A stretch of 64,000 bases of DNA from an uncultured Eubacteriales bacterium (GCA_948823415.1 CAQKRU010000002.1:28698-92697), one strand, 5' to 3'. Numbered from the stretch's first letter, positions 8,391-18,648 are shown. The notes: generated by a model not told the origin, from the sequence alone. Translations and numbers: made by a program.

Positions 8391-9402
8391 CGCTTTTGGT
8401 GGGGACAACGCGCCTTTGGAGATCCTCAAGGGCTGCGCGGAGGCCGTGGCTGAGTACGGAGTCAATATTTTGCTGGTTGGCTCTAAATCGAAAATTGAGA
8501 AAATTGCCAACGAGAATGGTATAATTTTGTACCACATGGAAATTAATGATGTTGAGGATGTTATCACCAACGAGGACGACCCGTCGGAGATTATCAAGTC
8601 TAAGAGCGAGTCTACCATGGCACAGGGGCTGCGACTTTTGGCGCAGGGCGAGGGTGACGCGTTTATATCGGCCGGAAACAGCGGTGCACTCGTTATGGGA
8701 GCGACTTTTATTGTTAAGCGGATAAAAGGGATCAAGCGATGCGCATTTGCTCCGGTGATTCCTAAAAAAGAAGGCTGCTTTATGCTGATTGACTGCGGAG
8801 CCAACGTTGAATGTCGGCCAGAGATGTTAAAACAGTTCGGCGTGATGGGGTCTATCTACATGAACAAGGTTATGGGAGTTAAGAACCCGAGGGTTGGCCT
8901 TGTGAATGTGGGGGTTGAGGAGCACAAGGGCGGCGAGTTTCAGCATGAGGCTTACCATAAACTTAGGGAGAGCAATTTGAATTTTGTGGGCAACGTGGAG
9001 GCAAGAGAGGTTCCGATTGACGCTGCGGACGTTGTGGTGACGGACGGTTTTACCGGAAACGTTATGCTAAAGCTTTTTGAAGGCGTGGCGCTGACTTTGA
9101 TGGGCAAGATAAAGGAAGTCTTTAACACAAATTTAAAAACAAAAGTTGCTGGAGCTTTGGTGCTGCCAGAGATGAGAGCTTTGAAAAAGCAAATTGACTA
9201 TAACGAATTTGGCGGCGCGCCTATAATGGGGATCTCTAAACCGGTATTTAAGGCGCACGGAAGCTCTAATGCGCGGACGTTTAAGAACGCGATCCGCTTG
9301 ACTATGGAGTATGTTAACGGCGACGTTGTAAATGAAATTAAAAGTGCTATAAACTTTGAGGAGCCGGAGATTGCTGGCGATAATAATTCGGAAGAAAATT
9401 GA
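8374..9402 (+). CDS. plsX: Phosphate acyltransferase PlsX
   Basis: Makes acyl-phosphate from acyl-ACP for phosphatidic acid synthesis by PlsY. MKIIVDAFGGDNAPLEIL at the N-terminus and DVVVTDGFTGNVMLKLFEG near residue 225 are typical. I use ATG 8374 (342 residues), the usual family start; GTG 8365, 4 nt after GAGGGAG, is an alternative. Both overlap the end of trmFO. The gene normally precedes acpP and rnc; here rnc follows directly and acpP is absent, so acyl carrier protein must be encoded elsewhere. Confidence 0.95.
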   Translation: MKIIVDAFGGDNAPLEILKGCAEAVAEYGVNILLVGSKSKIEKIANENGIILYHMEINDVEDVITNEDDPSEIIKSKSESTMAQGLRLLAQGEGDAFISAGNSGALVMGATFIVKRIKGIKRCAFAPVIPKKEGCFMLIDCGANVECRPEMLKQFGVMGSIYMNKVMGVKNPRVGLVNVGVEEHKGGEFQHEAYHKLRESNLNFVGNVEAREVPIDAADVVVTDGFTGNVMLKLFEGVALTLMGKIKEVFNTNLKTKVAGALVLPEMRALKKQIDYNEFGGAPIMGISKPVFKAHGSSNARTFKNAIRLTMEYVNGDVVNEIKSAINFEEPEIAGDNNSEEN

Positions 9403-9417
9403 TTTGGTGAGGGAAAA

Positions 9418-10113
9418 ATGAAGGGATCGGATACAAACATAAAAGTGCTGGAGAAGAGCCTGGGGTATAAGTTCAAGAATCTTAACTACTTGAGCACCGC
9501 TTTGACGCATTCTTCTTATGCTAATGAGTCCAAGTCGAAGACTAAATGCAACGAACGGCTTGAGTTCTTGGGTGACGCTGTTTTGGGGATTATTGTTTCG
9601 GACTATATTTTTGCGCACTGCCCGGACTTTCCGGAAGGCGAGTTGACGAAGCTTAGGGCCTCTTTGGTTTGCGAGAAAAGCTTGTGCAAGTTTTCTAAAA
9701 GCCTAAATGTTGGGGATTTTTTAAAACTGAGCCACGGAGAAGCTAATAGTGACGGTGCTAAGCGGCCATCCATTTTGGCAGATGCCTTTGAGGCTATCAT
9801 TGCGGCGATTTATCTGGACGGCGGAATTGACTGCGCCCGGGAGTTCATTTTGAGGTTTATAATCCCGGACATAAAAGACCCAAAAGCCAGCATGTTCAAG
9901 GATTATAAGACTCAGCTGCAGGAGATTGTCCAGCAAAACCGAGAAGAAACGCTAGAGTATGCGTTGGTAGATCAGACCGGGCCCGACCACGACAAGAGAT
10001 TTTGGGTGCAGGTGTGTTTAAATAATAACGTTATTGGCAAGGGCAAGGGCAAAAGCAAGAAAGAAGCTGAGCAGCAGGCCGCAAAAGAGGCGCTAAAACT
10101 GATGGGTTACTGA
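9418..10113 (+). CDS. rnc: Ribonuclease III
   Basis: Double-strand-specific endoribonuclease that processes rRNA and other structured RNAs. 231 residues: catalytic domain with signature NERLEFLGDAVLG near residue 45 and DAFEAIIAAIYLDGG near residue 120, then a dsRNA-binding domain (DYKTQLQEIVQ to KKEAEQQAAKEALKLMGY). GGTGAGGG lies before the ATG. The rnc-smc-ftsY order is the Bacillus arrangement. Confidence 0.96.
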   Translation: MKGSDTNIKVLEKSLGYKFKNLNYLSTALTHSSYANESKSKTKCNERLEFLGDAVLGIIVSDYIFAHCPDFPEGELTKLRASLVCEKSLCKFSKSLNVGDFLKLSHGEANSDGAKRPSILADAFEAIIAAIYLDGGIDCAREFILRFIIPDIKDPKASMFKDYKTQLQEIVQQNREETLEYALVDQTGPDHDKRFWVQVCLNNNVIGKGKGKSKKEAEQQAAKEALKLMGY

Positions 10114-10169
10114 TTGCGCTTTGAAACTTTTGAGGTTTAATCGAATTAATCTAAGATGCAGGTGAGGTT

Positions 10170-13100
10170 GTGTTATTAAAGTCTTTAGAATTGCAGGGGT
10201 TTAAGACCTTTCCGGAAAAAACGGTGCTAAACTTTGACGCGGGAATAACCACCGTGGTGGGGCCAAACGGCAGCGGAAAAAGCAATATCAGCGACGCAAT
10301 CCGTTGGGTGCTAGGGGAGCAGTCTGCAAAGACGATACGGTGCTCCAAAATGGAAGACGTCATATTTAATGGGACAACCGAGCGCAAGGCAAAGGGGTTT
10401 GCGAGCGTTACGCTTATTATCGAAAATGCCGATAGGAGGCTGCCTGTTGCGGCGGACGAAGTTGCCATCACGCGCAGGCTCTATCGTTCGGGCGAGAGCG
10501 AATATTTGATAAACAAGAAAGAGGTCCGACTTAAGGACGTCAACGAGCTTTTTATGGATACCGGGCTTGGCAAGGACGGATATTCGATGATAAGCCAGGG
10601 GAAGATTGATAGCATTGTTGCGGCCAGGAGTGAGGACCGGCGCGAGATTTTTGAGGAAGCTGCGGGGATCTCGAAGTATAGGTATAGAAAAGAGCAGGCG
10701 CAGCGGAAGCTCGAGCAGACAGAGGAGAACTTGCTGCGCTTGAATGACATTTTTAAGGAGCTAAAAGAGCGCTTGGGCCCGCTGCAGGAGCAGGCTGAGA
10801 AGGCCAAGGCGTACCTTGAGTTAGCCAGCAGAAAAAAGCAGATTGAGATCGGTTTGTGGCTGTTTACCTTGAGCAGATCTGGGGACATTTTGAAGGATTA
10901 CGACGACAAAATCGGCATTGCTAGGCATCAATATGACGAAATAGAAAAAAATCTGGAGGCATTTAACCTTCAGATTGAGGCGCTTTCTAAGGAGATTTTG
11001 AGCCGGACGATTAAAGTTGACGAAACTAACCGCAAAATTTCGGATTGCGAGGAAAATGCGATCAAAAAGAGCGGGCAAATTTCTGTTTTGGAAAATGATA
11101 TTTTACATAACAACGAGAATATTCAGCGAATATTGAAGGAAGTTTCGGGCTTGGAGCAGAATTTGCCGGGATTTGAAATTTCGATAAAAGAAAAAAACGA
11201 AAAAATAGAAGCATTAAAAAAAGAATTAGCAGAAAAAAATTTGGAACTAAAAAGAAATGAGGAGGTTTTGAGGGAGCTAACGGAGGAGATAGAGGCGTCG
11301 GAGGGCAAGAGCAAGGGGGTCGCCGAAGAGCTAGCGGAGCTTAACAAAATGCTGACGAGGACCCAAGTCGAGATGATGACGGCAAAGTCCGGCATAGGCG
11401 ACTTGACGCAAAAAAAGGCTGAAGTTGAGCAGAATTTAAATTTGCATGAGGGAAAAATCCGTGAATTAAATGAGGATTTGCGAATAAAAGGAGAAACCTT
11501 AGCTGAGTCTAAACTTAAGTTGGACGAGGTTTATTCGAAGTTCAAAAAATCCGAAAGGAATATAAGGGTTACGTCGGGTGAATGCGAAAAGTTAAAGCAA
11601 AGCGCAGACAAGTTGACCTTAGATGCGGAGGCGCAGCTGCGAAAGATCCACTTTTTGGAGGAACTCGAACGAAACCTTGATGGGTTCTCTCACAGCGTAA
11701 AATTTTTAACGCAGGAAGCGAAAAAAAGCACGGTGAGTGGGATTCATGGGCCAGTTTCTAGGCTTATCAAGGTGCCGAGCGAATTTTCGGTTGCTATAGA
11801 GACGGCGCTGGGCGCGGCGATGCAGAGCATTATTGTTGACACCGAGGATTCTGCAAAAAAGGCGATACAATTATTGAAGAGCAAGAAGGTTGGCCGGGCG
11901 ACGTTTTTGCCGATATCAAGCATAGACGGGGCGGAGATGCCGGAAAAAGATCTTCCTAAATGCGTGGGGTATGTAGGACTTGCTAGCAGGTTATGCGATT
12001 GTGACAACGTTTATAAGAGTATACTCAAGTTTTTGCTGGGAAGAATCGCTGTTGCAGATACGCTTGACAACGCGACGATAATCGCGAAAAAGTTTGGTTA
12101 TAAATTTAAAGTGGTCACGCTGGACGGACAAGTCATAAATGCGGGAGGGGCCTTGACGGGCGGGGCTTTGGCCAAAAATGTGGGCCTTTTAAACCGCAAA
12201 GAGCAGATAAAAACGCTGCAAAAAGAGCACGATGAAATGAGCGCGATGGCGAAAAATGCGAAAGACGACTTCTTTAACGCGCAAAAAAAGTTAGCTGAGC
12301 TTAATAAAGACCTTGAGATTTTGAAGTTGACTGAGGCAGAGGCTAAGCAGAAAGTGGATTCTAGAGAGCGAGAGTATCAGCAAAGGTTGTTAGAATTGCG
12401 CTCCGCTGAGGGGATGCATAAAAATTTATCTAAGGAAATATTAGAGGTTAGCCGGAGGATTGACGCTTTGGCGCAGGCTGCCCAAAACGCTGAGGAGGAA
12501 GTAGAAAAGCTCGATGCCCAAATTAGCGCGGCGGAAGGGGATTTGCAGAGCGCGGGAGAAAATAAGGCTGAAATAGTTAAACGACGCGATGCGGTGAACT
12601 CAAAATTTAGCGATTTGCGGCTAGAGGCGATGTCATTAGAGAAGGATATAGAAACGATGAGCGCGGAAGTGGATTCTGCTTTGAAAAATTGCAAGTTAGC
12701 CGAGGGCCAACGCGAGAAATTATTGGCGGAAATTGATGCTTTAAATTCTAGAAACGCCGCGACTGAGGCGAAAATTAGCAATACGAAAGCTGAAATTGAA
12801 AATTTAAAAGTGCTATCAACCCAGCTAAGCTGCGATATTTCGGGATTTAATGCAGAGAAAATTGAATTCGAAAAGAATATAACGGAGCTCAGAAATTCGG
12901 AGCGGTCCACTTTGAACGAAAAAGAAGCGATCGCGCTCGAAGTTGCGAGGTTAGAGGATAAAAAAATCGCGGCGCAAAAGGAATACGACGCGATTATTGC
13001 AAAACTTTGGGACGAATACGAGCTAACAAGGCGTGAGGCGGCTGTAGAGTTCGAAATGCTTGAAGACACGCCAAAAGTTGCGAAGGAGCTTAATGAGTTG

Positions 13101-13736
13101 AGGCTTAAAATAAAGACTTTGGGGATGGTAAACGTTGCTGCGATCGATGAATACAAGGAAGTGGCGGAGCGATATGAATTCATGGGTGGTCAAATAGACG
13201 ACGTAGAGCGATCAAAGAAGCAGTTGTATCGGTTAATCTCCGACCTAACGGGACAGATGCGGGCGTTGTTTGCTGAAAAATTTGCCCAGATAAACAAAAA
13301 TTTTGACTCGGTTTTTAAGGATTTGTTTGGTGGCGGAAAGGCAACGCTTGAATTGGTTGACAGTGCGGACGTTTTGAGCTCGGGGATAGAGATCTTTGTA
13401 CAGCCACCGGGAAAGATCGTTACACATCTAGAGGCTTTGTCCGGCGGAGAGCGGGCGCTGGTGGCTATTACGCTTTACTTTGCCATTATGAAGGTCAGCC
13501 CGGCGCCATTTTGCGTGCTGGATGAGATCGAGGCGGCCTTGGATGACGTGAATGTGGAGCGCTTTGTGGCATACTTGAGAAAGATGAACGCGAACACACA
13601 ATTCATTGTGATCAGCCACCGACGCGGGACCATGGAGGAGGCAGACGCTCTTTATGGCGTCACAATGCAGAATGAGGGAGTTTCTAAGTTGCTGAAGCTT
13701 AGATCCTTCGAGGTAGAGAAGACTTTTGTGAGTTAG
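10170..13736 (+). CDS. smc: Chromosome segregation protein SMC
   Basis: ATPase of the SMC-ScpAB condensin. 1188 residues with Walker A GPNGSGKSN at 31-39, an N-terminal coiled coil, a hinge around 500-680 (VSGIHGPVSRLIKV, NAGGALTGGA), a second coiled coil and the C-terminal half of the ATPase: signature ALSGGERALVAI and Walker B PFCVLDEIEAALDD. GTG start with GGTGAGG upstream. scpA and scpB are not in the window. Confidence 0.97.
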   Translation: MLLKSLELQGFKTFPEKTVLNFDAGITTVVGPNGSGKSNISDAIRWVLGEQSAKTIRCSKMEDVIFNGTTERKAKGFASVTLIIENADRRLPVAADEVAITRRLYRSGESEYLINKKEVRLKDVNELFMDTGLGKDGYSMISQGKIDSIVAARSEDRREIFEEAAGISKYRYRKEQAQRKLEQTEENLLRLNDIFKELKERLGPLQEQAEKAKAYLELASRKKQIEIGLWLFTLSRSGDILKDYDDKIGIARHQYDEIEKNLEAFNLQIEALSKEILSRTIKVDETNRKISDCEENAIKKSGQISVLENDILHNNENIQRILKEVSGLEQNLPGFEISIKEKNEKIEALKKELAEKNLELKRNEEVLRELTEEIEASEGKSKGVAEELAELNKMLTRTQVEMMTAKSGIGDLTQKKAEVEQNLNLHEGKIRELNEDLRIKGETLAESKLKLDEVYSKFKKSERNIRVTSGECEKLKQSADKLTLDAEAQLRKIHFLEELERNLDGFSHSVKFLTQEAKKSTVSGIHGPVSRLIKVPSEFSVAIETALGAAMQSIIVDTEDSAKKAIQLLKSKKVGRATFLPISSIDGAEMPEKDLPKCVGYVGLASRLCDCDNVYKSILKFLLGRIAVADTLDNATIIAKKFGYKFKVVTLDGQVINAGGALTGGALAKNVGLLNRKEQIKTLQKEHDEMSAMAKNAKDDFFNAQKKLAELNKDLEILKLTEAEAKQKVDSREREYQQRLLELRSAEGMHKNLSKEILEVSRRIDALAQAAQNAEEEVEKLDAQISAAEGDLQSAGENKAEIVKRRDAVNSKFSDLRLEAMSLEKDIETMSAEVDSALKNCKLAEGQREKLLAEIDALNSRNAATEAKISNTKAEIENLKVLSTQLSCDISGFNAEKIEFEKNITELRNSERSTLNEKEAIALEVARLEDKKIAAQKEYDAIIAKLWDEYELTRREAAVEFEMLEDTPKVAKELNELRLKIKTLGMVNVAAIDEYKEVAERYEFMGGQIDDVERSKKQLYRLISDLTGQMRALFAEKFAQINKNFDSVFKDLFGGGKATLELVDSADVLSSGIEIFVQPPGKIVTHLEALSGGERALVAITLYFAIMKVSPAPFCVLDEIEAALDDVNVERFVAYLRKMNANTQFIVISHRRGTMEEADALYGVTMQNEGVSKLLKLRSFEVEKTFVS

Positions 13737-13749
13737 GGAGATGATTTGA

Positions 13750-14670
13750 TTGGGTATTTTTAACAAATTTAAGCAGGGCCTAAAAAAGACGAAGGACAGC
13801 ATCGTGGGGCAGATAGACTCGATGCTGAAGTCGTTTACAAAGATTGATGAGGAGCTCTTTGAGGAGCTCGAGGAGCTGCTGATTATGAGTGACGCTGGGG
13901 TGGCAACGGCTCAGAAAATTTGCTCTGAACTTCGAGAAAGAGTAAAAAAACAAGGAGTGAGCGACCCGGCCTTGGTTTATGAGATTTTGGAGAAGATTGT
14001 TGCAGACATTTTGTCGTGCGAAGATGTGGAGCTTGATTTATCCACGAAGCCGTCGATTATACTGGTCATCGGCGTGAACGGCGTGGGCAAGACCACCACG
14101 ATCGGCAAGTTGGCGGCTCAGCTGAAAAAGGCCGGCAAAAAGGTCATTTTGGGCGCGGCGGACACTTTTAGAGCAGCGGCGATCGATCAGTTAGAAATTT
14201 GGGCAAAGCGAGCTGAAGTGGATATCGTCAAGCAGAATGAAGGGTCTGATCCGGCTGCGGTCGTTTTTGACACGATATCCGCAGCAAAGGCGAGGGGCTG
14301 TGATGTGATAATCTGTGACACGGCTGGAAGATTGCACAACAAGAAACACCTTATGGACGAGCTTTCAAAAATAAGCAAGGTGATAGCCCGCGAATTGCCG
14401 GGCGCTGCGACAGAAACTTTGCTGGTTTTGGACGCTGCTACCGGACAAAACGCGATTAATCAGGCGAGAGAGTTCAAAAATGCGGCAAATATCACAGGCT
14501 TAGTTTTGACAAAGCTAGACGGGACGGCCAGGGGCGGGGTTGTTTTGGCAGTGAAGGAAGAGCTTGGCATTCCGGTGAAGTTTGTGGGCGTAGGGGAGCA
14601 AATAGACGACCTGCAGCCGTTTGATGCCGCAAATTTTGCCAAAGCGCTGTTCGAACGGGAAAACGCATAG
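13750..14670 (+). CDS. ftsY: Signal recognition particle receptor FtsY
   Basis: Membrane-associated GTPase that receives SRP-bound ribosomes; its partner SRP RNA is also in this window (25.6 kb). 306 residues: short N-terminal helical domain, G1 GVNGVGKTTTIGKLA near residue 105, DTAGR, and TKLDGTARGG near residue 258. No long acidic A domain, as usual in Bacillota. TTG start at 13750 with GGGAGATGA upstream, 13 bp after smc. Confidence 0.96.
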   Translation: MGIFNKFKQGLKKTKDSIVGQIDSMLKSFTKIDEELFEELEELLIMSDAGVATAQKICSELRERVKKQGVSDPALVYEILEKIVADILSCEDVELDLSTKPSIILVIGVNGVGKTTTIGKLAAQLKKAGKKVILGAADTFRAAAIDQLEIWAKRAEVDIVKQNEGSDPAAVVFDTISAAKARGCDVIICDTAGRLHNKKHLMDELSKISKVIARELPGAATETLLVLDAATGQNAINQAREFKNAANITGLVLTKLDGTARGGVVLAVKEELGIPVKFVGVGEQIDDLQPFDAANFAKALFERENA

Positions 14671-14709
14671 AAAAACAACTTGAAAATAGCATGAAAAGGA
14701 GAAATTTTT

Positions 14710-15006
14710 ATGATTACAAGCAAACAAAGGGCGTATTTACGGGCGCTTGCCAACGGGTTGGAGACCATCTTGATAGTGGGCAAGGGCGGCGTCAGCGCAG
14801 ACGTCATAAAACAGGCGGACGAAGCCTTGACTGCGCGCGAAATTTTTAAGGGTAAGGTTTTGGAATCCGCTAAAGAAAGGGCACGAGAGGTTGCGACGAT
14901 TTTGGCGGAGGCTACGACGTCAGAAATAGTGCAGGTTATCGGCACGAAATTCGTTTTGTACAGAAAAAATGAAAAAAAGCCGAAAATAAATTTGCCAAAC
15001 GGCTGA
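14710..15006 (+). CDS. yhbY: YhbY/CRM-domain RNA-binding protein
   Basis: 98 residues, essentially one CRM domain: MITSKQRAYLRALANGLE, then the loop VGKGGVS typical of the family and a C-terminal IVQVIGTKFVLYRK. YhbY associates with pre-50S particles in Escherichia coli. Ribosome site AAAAGGAG before the ATG. In many Bacillota nadD lies between yhbY and yqeK; here only about 110 bp separate them and nadD is missing. Confidence 0.93.
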   Translation: MITSKQRAYLRALANGLETILIVGKGGVSADVIKQADEALTAREIFKGKVLESAKERAREVATILAEATTSEIVQVIGTKFVLYRKNEKKPKINLPNG

Positions 15007-15119
15007 TTGTGCGACTAAACTTAGATTTAACAGGGGCTTTGAATTTTTGTATTGTGCCGAGGCCTGATGTCGTGGTAAAATAGTGGTGTTGACTAAATGC
15101 GGATTGCGGAGTGTGGCTT

Positions 15120-15683
15120 ATGTTGGAGGAGTATTACGAGGTTTTGCGGGCGAGGCTGAACGAAAAGCGGTATGAGCACAGCTTGAATGTGGCAAAGCAG
15201 GCATCTTATCTTGCAAAAAAATATGGGGCTGACGTTAAAAAGGCTGAGATTACGGGGCTTTTGCACGATGTAACCAAGCAGACCGAAGAACAGGAACAAC
15301 TGCAGCTTATTTCTGACGCTGGGATGCGACTTTCTGATTTAGAGATCGAGAATAAAAAGCTTTGGCATGCGGTTTCTGGCATGGCTTTTTTGAAAACAAA
15401 GCTAAACATCGTGGACGAAGACATATTAAATGCTATAAGGTACCATACCACGGGCAGAGCGGGGATGTCGTTGCTTGAAAAGATCGTGTTTGTGGCGGAC
15501 ATGACGACAGTGGACAGGACATCGCTCGAGGCAAAGAAGGTTAGACGAGCCGTGGAGGAGGACCTAGACAAGGCGGTGTGCCTGACGGCGATTTTCTCGA
15601 TAGAGTGGCTAACCGAGCGGAAGGCCGTGGTTGCGCCGGACACATTGGGCGCCTACAACGACAACGTTAAGGCTTTTAATTAA
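15120..15683 (+). CDS. yqeK: YqeK HD-domain hydrolase (probable diadenosine tetraphosphatase)
   Basis: HD-domain protein of 187 residues. Metal-binding His20 (YEHSLNVAK), HD pair at 49-50 (GLLHDVTKQ) and later YHTTGRAGMSLLEKIVFVADM match YqeK, whose members have been described as symmetrical Ap4A hydrolases. I choose ATG 15120, which has GGAG 8 nt upstream; GTG 15111 is inside that ribosome site. Followed by rsfS, the usual neighbour. Confidence 0.9.
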   Translation: MLEEYYEVLRARLNEKRYEHSLNVAKQASYLAKKYGADVKKAEITGLLHDVTKQTEEQEQLQLISDAGMRLSDLEIENKKLWHAVSGMAFLKTKLNIVDEDILNAIRYHTTGRAGMSLLEKIVFVADMTTVDRTSLEAKKVRRAVEEDLDKAVCLTAIFSIEWLTERKAVVAPDTLGAYNDNVKAFN

Positions 15684-15707
15684 AACAAAAAAGGGCGTGC
15701 AAGGGCG

Positions 15708-16040
15708 ATGAAATCGATGGAGAAGGCACAGCTGTGCAGAGATTTTCTTGAAAATAAAAAAGGGCTGGACATAAAGATCATTAAGGCCGATGATAGCAAC
15801 GTTTTGGCGGATTATATTGTGATTGCAACTGGAACGAGCACGACGCATGTTAAGGCGCTTGCCGATGAAGTCGAGGTTAAGTTTAAGGAAGTTGACATTT
15901 TGCCGCATCATATTGAGGAATCTAGCTATAACAGCTGGATTTTGCTCGATTATGGCGATGTTATTGTGCATGTGTTTTTGGAAGAATCGCGCAGATACTA
16001 TAATCTTTATGGTGAAGTTGAAAATTTGGATAATGAATAA
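15708..16040 (+). CDS. rsfS: Ribosomal silencing factor RsfS
   Basis: 110-residue Iojap/YbeB-family protein that binds L14 and blocks subunit joining when nutrients are low. Family stretches DYIVIATGTSTTHVKALADEV and YNSWILLDYGDVIVHVF are clear. ATG 15708 with AAGGGCG upstream; ATG 15717 is a possible second start. Directly after yqeK and before leuS. Confidence 0.95.
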   Translation: MKSMEKAQLCRDFLENKKGLDIKIIKADDSNVLADYIVIATGTSTTHVKALADEVEVKFKEVDILPHHIEESSYNSWILLDYGDVIVHVFLEESRRYYNLYGEVENLDNE

Positions 16041-16059
16041 TTTTTGTTAAGGAGTTGAG

Positions 16060-18486
16060 GTGCAAGTGAAATATAATCACACAGAAATAGAAAAAAAGTG
16101 GCAAAATAAATGGGAAGAGGCTAAGATTTTTCACGTAGATAATGATTGTAAAAGTGAAAAGAATAAAGAAAAATTTTTTGCACTGGTGGAGTTCCCCTAT
16201 CCATCGGGAGAAGGGTTGCACGTTGGGCATCCGAGGAGCTATACGGCTATCGATATTATTGCAAGAAAGCGCAGAATGCAGGGTTATAGTGTGCTTTTTC
16301 CTATTGGCTGGGACGCTTTTGGCCTTCCGGCGGAGAATTTTGCGATAAAAAATCATGTGCACCCCAAGATAATAACGAGGAAGAACATCGAGAACTTCAA
16401 GCGCCAGCTAAAGTCGCTGGGTCTTTCTTTTGACTGGAGCCGCGAGATCGACACGACCGATCCGGACTACTACAAATGGACGCAGTGGATATTTTTGCAG
16501 CTGTTTAAGCGCGGCCTGGCGTACAAAAAGGAGATGAGCGTTAACTTTTGCACGTCGTGCAAGTGCGTTTTGGCGAACGAAGAGGTCGTTGGCGGAGTCT
16601 GCGAGCGCTGCGGTAGCGAGGTTGTCCAGAAGGTCAAGTCGCAATGGATGCTGAAGATTACCGAATACGCCGAGCGTTTGATCGATGACCTTGACTTGGT
16701 GGATTATCCGGAACGAGTTAAAGCTCAGCAAAAAAATTGGATTGGCCGCTCGGAGGGCGCGCTTATTAGGTTTGACACCACCTTGGGCGAGGAGGTTGTT
16801 GTCTACACGACCCGGCCGGACACGATTTATGGCGCTACATATATGGTGATTTCGCCGGAGCATCCCATTATTGAGAGGGTTTGCGGAAATATCAAAAACT
16901 TGGCGGAGATAAAAAAATATCAGCAAAAAACGGCGAAAAAGTCCGAATTTGAGCGCACTCAGCTGGTCAAAGACAAGACTGGAGTGCGAATTGACGGGAT
17001 TTTTGCGATAAATCCGGTTAACAATGCGGAGATTCCTATATTTGTCTCGGACTATGTCTTGATGTCTTACGGAACGGGCGCCATCATGGCGGTGCCGGCT
17101 CACGATGAGCGCGATTATGCCTTTGCTAAGAAGTTTTCTTTGCCGATAATCGAAGTTGTGAAGGGCGGAGACGTTGCAAAGAAAGCCTTTACAGACTGCG
17201 AAACGGGCGTTATGATTAATTCAGGAATGCTCGATGGCTTAACAGTGGGAAGCGCGAAGGAAAAGATGCTCGCTTGGCTAAAAGAAACGGGCAGGGGAGA
17301 GGCAAAAGTAAATTACAAGCTGCGCGACTGGGTGTTCTCGCGCCAACGATACTGGGGGGAGCCGATTCCGATTGTGCATTGCGAAAAATGTGGCTATGTG
17401 CCGGTGCCAGAGTCCGAACTGCCGCTAAAGTTGCCAGAGGTAGAATCATACGAGCCTACAACGACCGGAGAGTCGCCGCTTGCAAATATCGATAGCTTTG
17501 TAAATACGACTTGTCCCAAGTGTGGAGCCAAAGCTAAAAGAGAAACCGACACAATGCCGCAATGGGCGGGCTCTTCGTGGTATTTTTTGCGATACACCGA
17601 CCCGCACAATACGGAAGCGCTTGCTGGCAAGGAAAATTTGGACTATTGGTTGCCGGTGGACTGGTACAACGGCGGGATGGAGCACACCACGCTGCACCTT
17701 TTGTACAGCCGGTTTTGGTATAAATTTTTGTACGACATTGGCGTTGTTCCGACGAAGGAGCCTTACGCCAAGCGGACCAGCCACGGCTTGATTATGGGCG
17801 AAAACAACGAGAAAATGAGCAAATCCAAGGGAAATGTGGTTAATCCGGACGAAATTGTAAATGAGTTTGGCGCCGATACGATGCGGCTTTATGAGATGTT
17901 TATTGGCGATTTTGAGAAGGCCGCGCCGTGGAGCACAAATGGGATAAAGGGTTGTAGCCGCTTTGTGGAGCGATATTTTCATTTGCAGGACATTTTGTCG
18001 GGCGAAACTGGAGTTAGGAAAGCGCTGGAAGTGCCGCTAAATAAGGCGATTAAGAAGGTTAGTGCGGACATTGAAGAGATGAAGTTCAACACGGCTATTG
18101 CGTGCTTAATGTCACTCATAAACGAGATTTATGACGTCGGCTCGGTAACGGTTGATGAATTGAGAATATTTACGAAATTGTTGAATCCATTTGCGCCGCA
18201 TGTAACAGAAGAAATGTGGCAAAAGCTGAGCTTGGGTGAGGGATTTGCTAGCATCTCTGACTGGCCGGCTTACGACGAATCTAAATGTGTGGATTCTCTT
18301 ATTGAAGTTGTTGTGCAGATAAACGGCAAACTTCGGGCTAAAATGCAGGTGGAGGTTGGGATTTCTAGAGATGAGGCTATATCTTTGGCCAAGCGCGACC
18401 CGAAAATATCTGCTGCACTAGAAGGCGCCAGGATTATTAAAGAAATTTATGTACAAAATAAACTAGTGAATTTTGTTGTTAATTAA
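16060..18486 (+). CDS. leuS: Leucyl-tRNA synthetase
   Basis: Class I aminoacyl-tRNA synthetase, 808 residues. The HIGH motif is FPYPSGEGLHVGHPRS near residue 45; the editing domain contains TTRPDTIYGATYMVISPEH; the KMSKS motif is NEKMSKSKGNVVNPDE; zinc-binding Cys pairs are seen at CTSCKC/CERCGS and CPKCGAKA. The gap to rsfS is only 19 bp and contains no T-box leader, so it is read from an upstream promoter. GTG 16060 is used; GTG 16066 is equally possible. Confidence 0.97.
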   Translation: MQVKYNHTEIEKKWQNKWEEAKIFHVDNDCKSEKNKEKFFALVEFPYPSGEGLHVGHPRSYTAIDIIARKRRMQGYSVLFPIGWDAFGLPAENFAIKNHVHPKIITRKNIENFKRQLKSLGLSFDWSREIDTTDPDYYKWTQWIFLQLFKRGLAYKKEMSVNFCTSCKCVLANEEVVGGVCERCGSEVVQKVKSQWMLKITEYAERLIDDLDLVDYPERVKAQQKNWIGRSEGALIRFDTTLGEEVVVYTTRPDTIYGATYMVISPEHPIIERVCGNIKNLAEIKKYQQKTAKKSEFERTQLVKDKTGVRIDGIFAINPVNNAEIPIFVSDYVLMSYGTGAIMAVPAHDERDYAFAKKFSLPIIEVVKGGDVAKKAFTDCETGVMINSGMLDGLTVGSAKEKMLAWLKETGRGEAKVNYKLRDWVFSRQRYWGEPIPIVHCEKCGYVPVPESELPLKLPEVESYEPTTTGESPLANIDSFVNTTCPKCGAKAKRETDTMPQWAGSSWYFLRYTDPHNTEALAGKENLDYWLPVDWYNGGMEHTTLHLLYSRFWYKFLYDIGVVPTKEPYAKRTSHGLIMGENNEKMSKSKGNVVNPDEIVNEFGADTMRLYEMFIGDFEKAAPWSTNGIKGCSRFVERYFHLQDILSGETGVRKALEVPLNKAIKKVSADIEEMKFNTAIACLMSLINEIYDVGSVTVDELRIFTKLLNPFAPHVTEEMWQKLSLGEGFASISDWPAYDESKCVDSLIEVVVQINGKLRAKMQVEVGISRDEAISLAKRDPKISAALEGARIIKEIYVQNKLVNFVVN

Positions 18487-18515
18487 ATAAATTTGCGCGG
18501 TTTTAAAGTTGCGTC

Positions 18516-18545
18516 TTGACATGTTGTTCACAATTGTTGTATAAT
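18516..18545 (+). promoter_or_regulatory. Promoter of rpsU
   Basis: TTGACA 18516-18521 and TATAAT 18540-18545, 18-bp spacer, about 100 bp before the rpsU start. Confidence 0.85.
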
Positions 18546-18648
18546 TATTTTCGTAATTTGTGATTTTGCAATTTGAGCTTTATTTTATAAAATAAAAGGT
18601 TTAAGATATTACATTACCTCTGCCGGCTGGCGGATGGGAGGGATATGG

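Noticed and set aside
7299..8804. 501-codon open frame on the minus strand
   Set aside because: Complement of trmFO and the start of plsX; no family resemblance or ribosome site, and the plus-strand genes are certain.
12377..13183. 268-codon Ser/Ala-rich minus-strand frame in smc
   Set aside because: Antisense of the coiled coil; Glu/Lys-rich codons give Ser/Phe-rich antisense frames.
16041..16059. T-box leader for leuS
   Set aside because: Only 19 bp separate rsfS from leuS; no room for a T-box.
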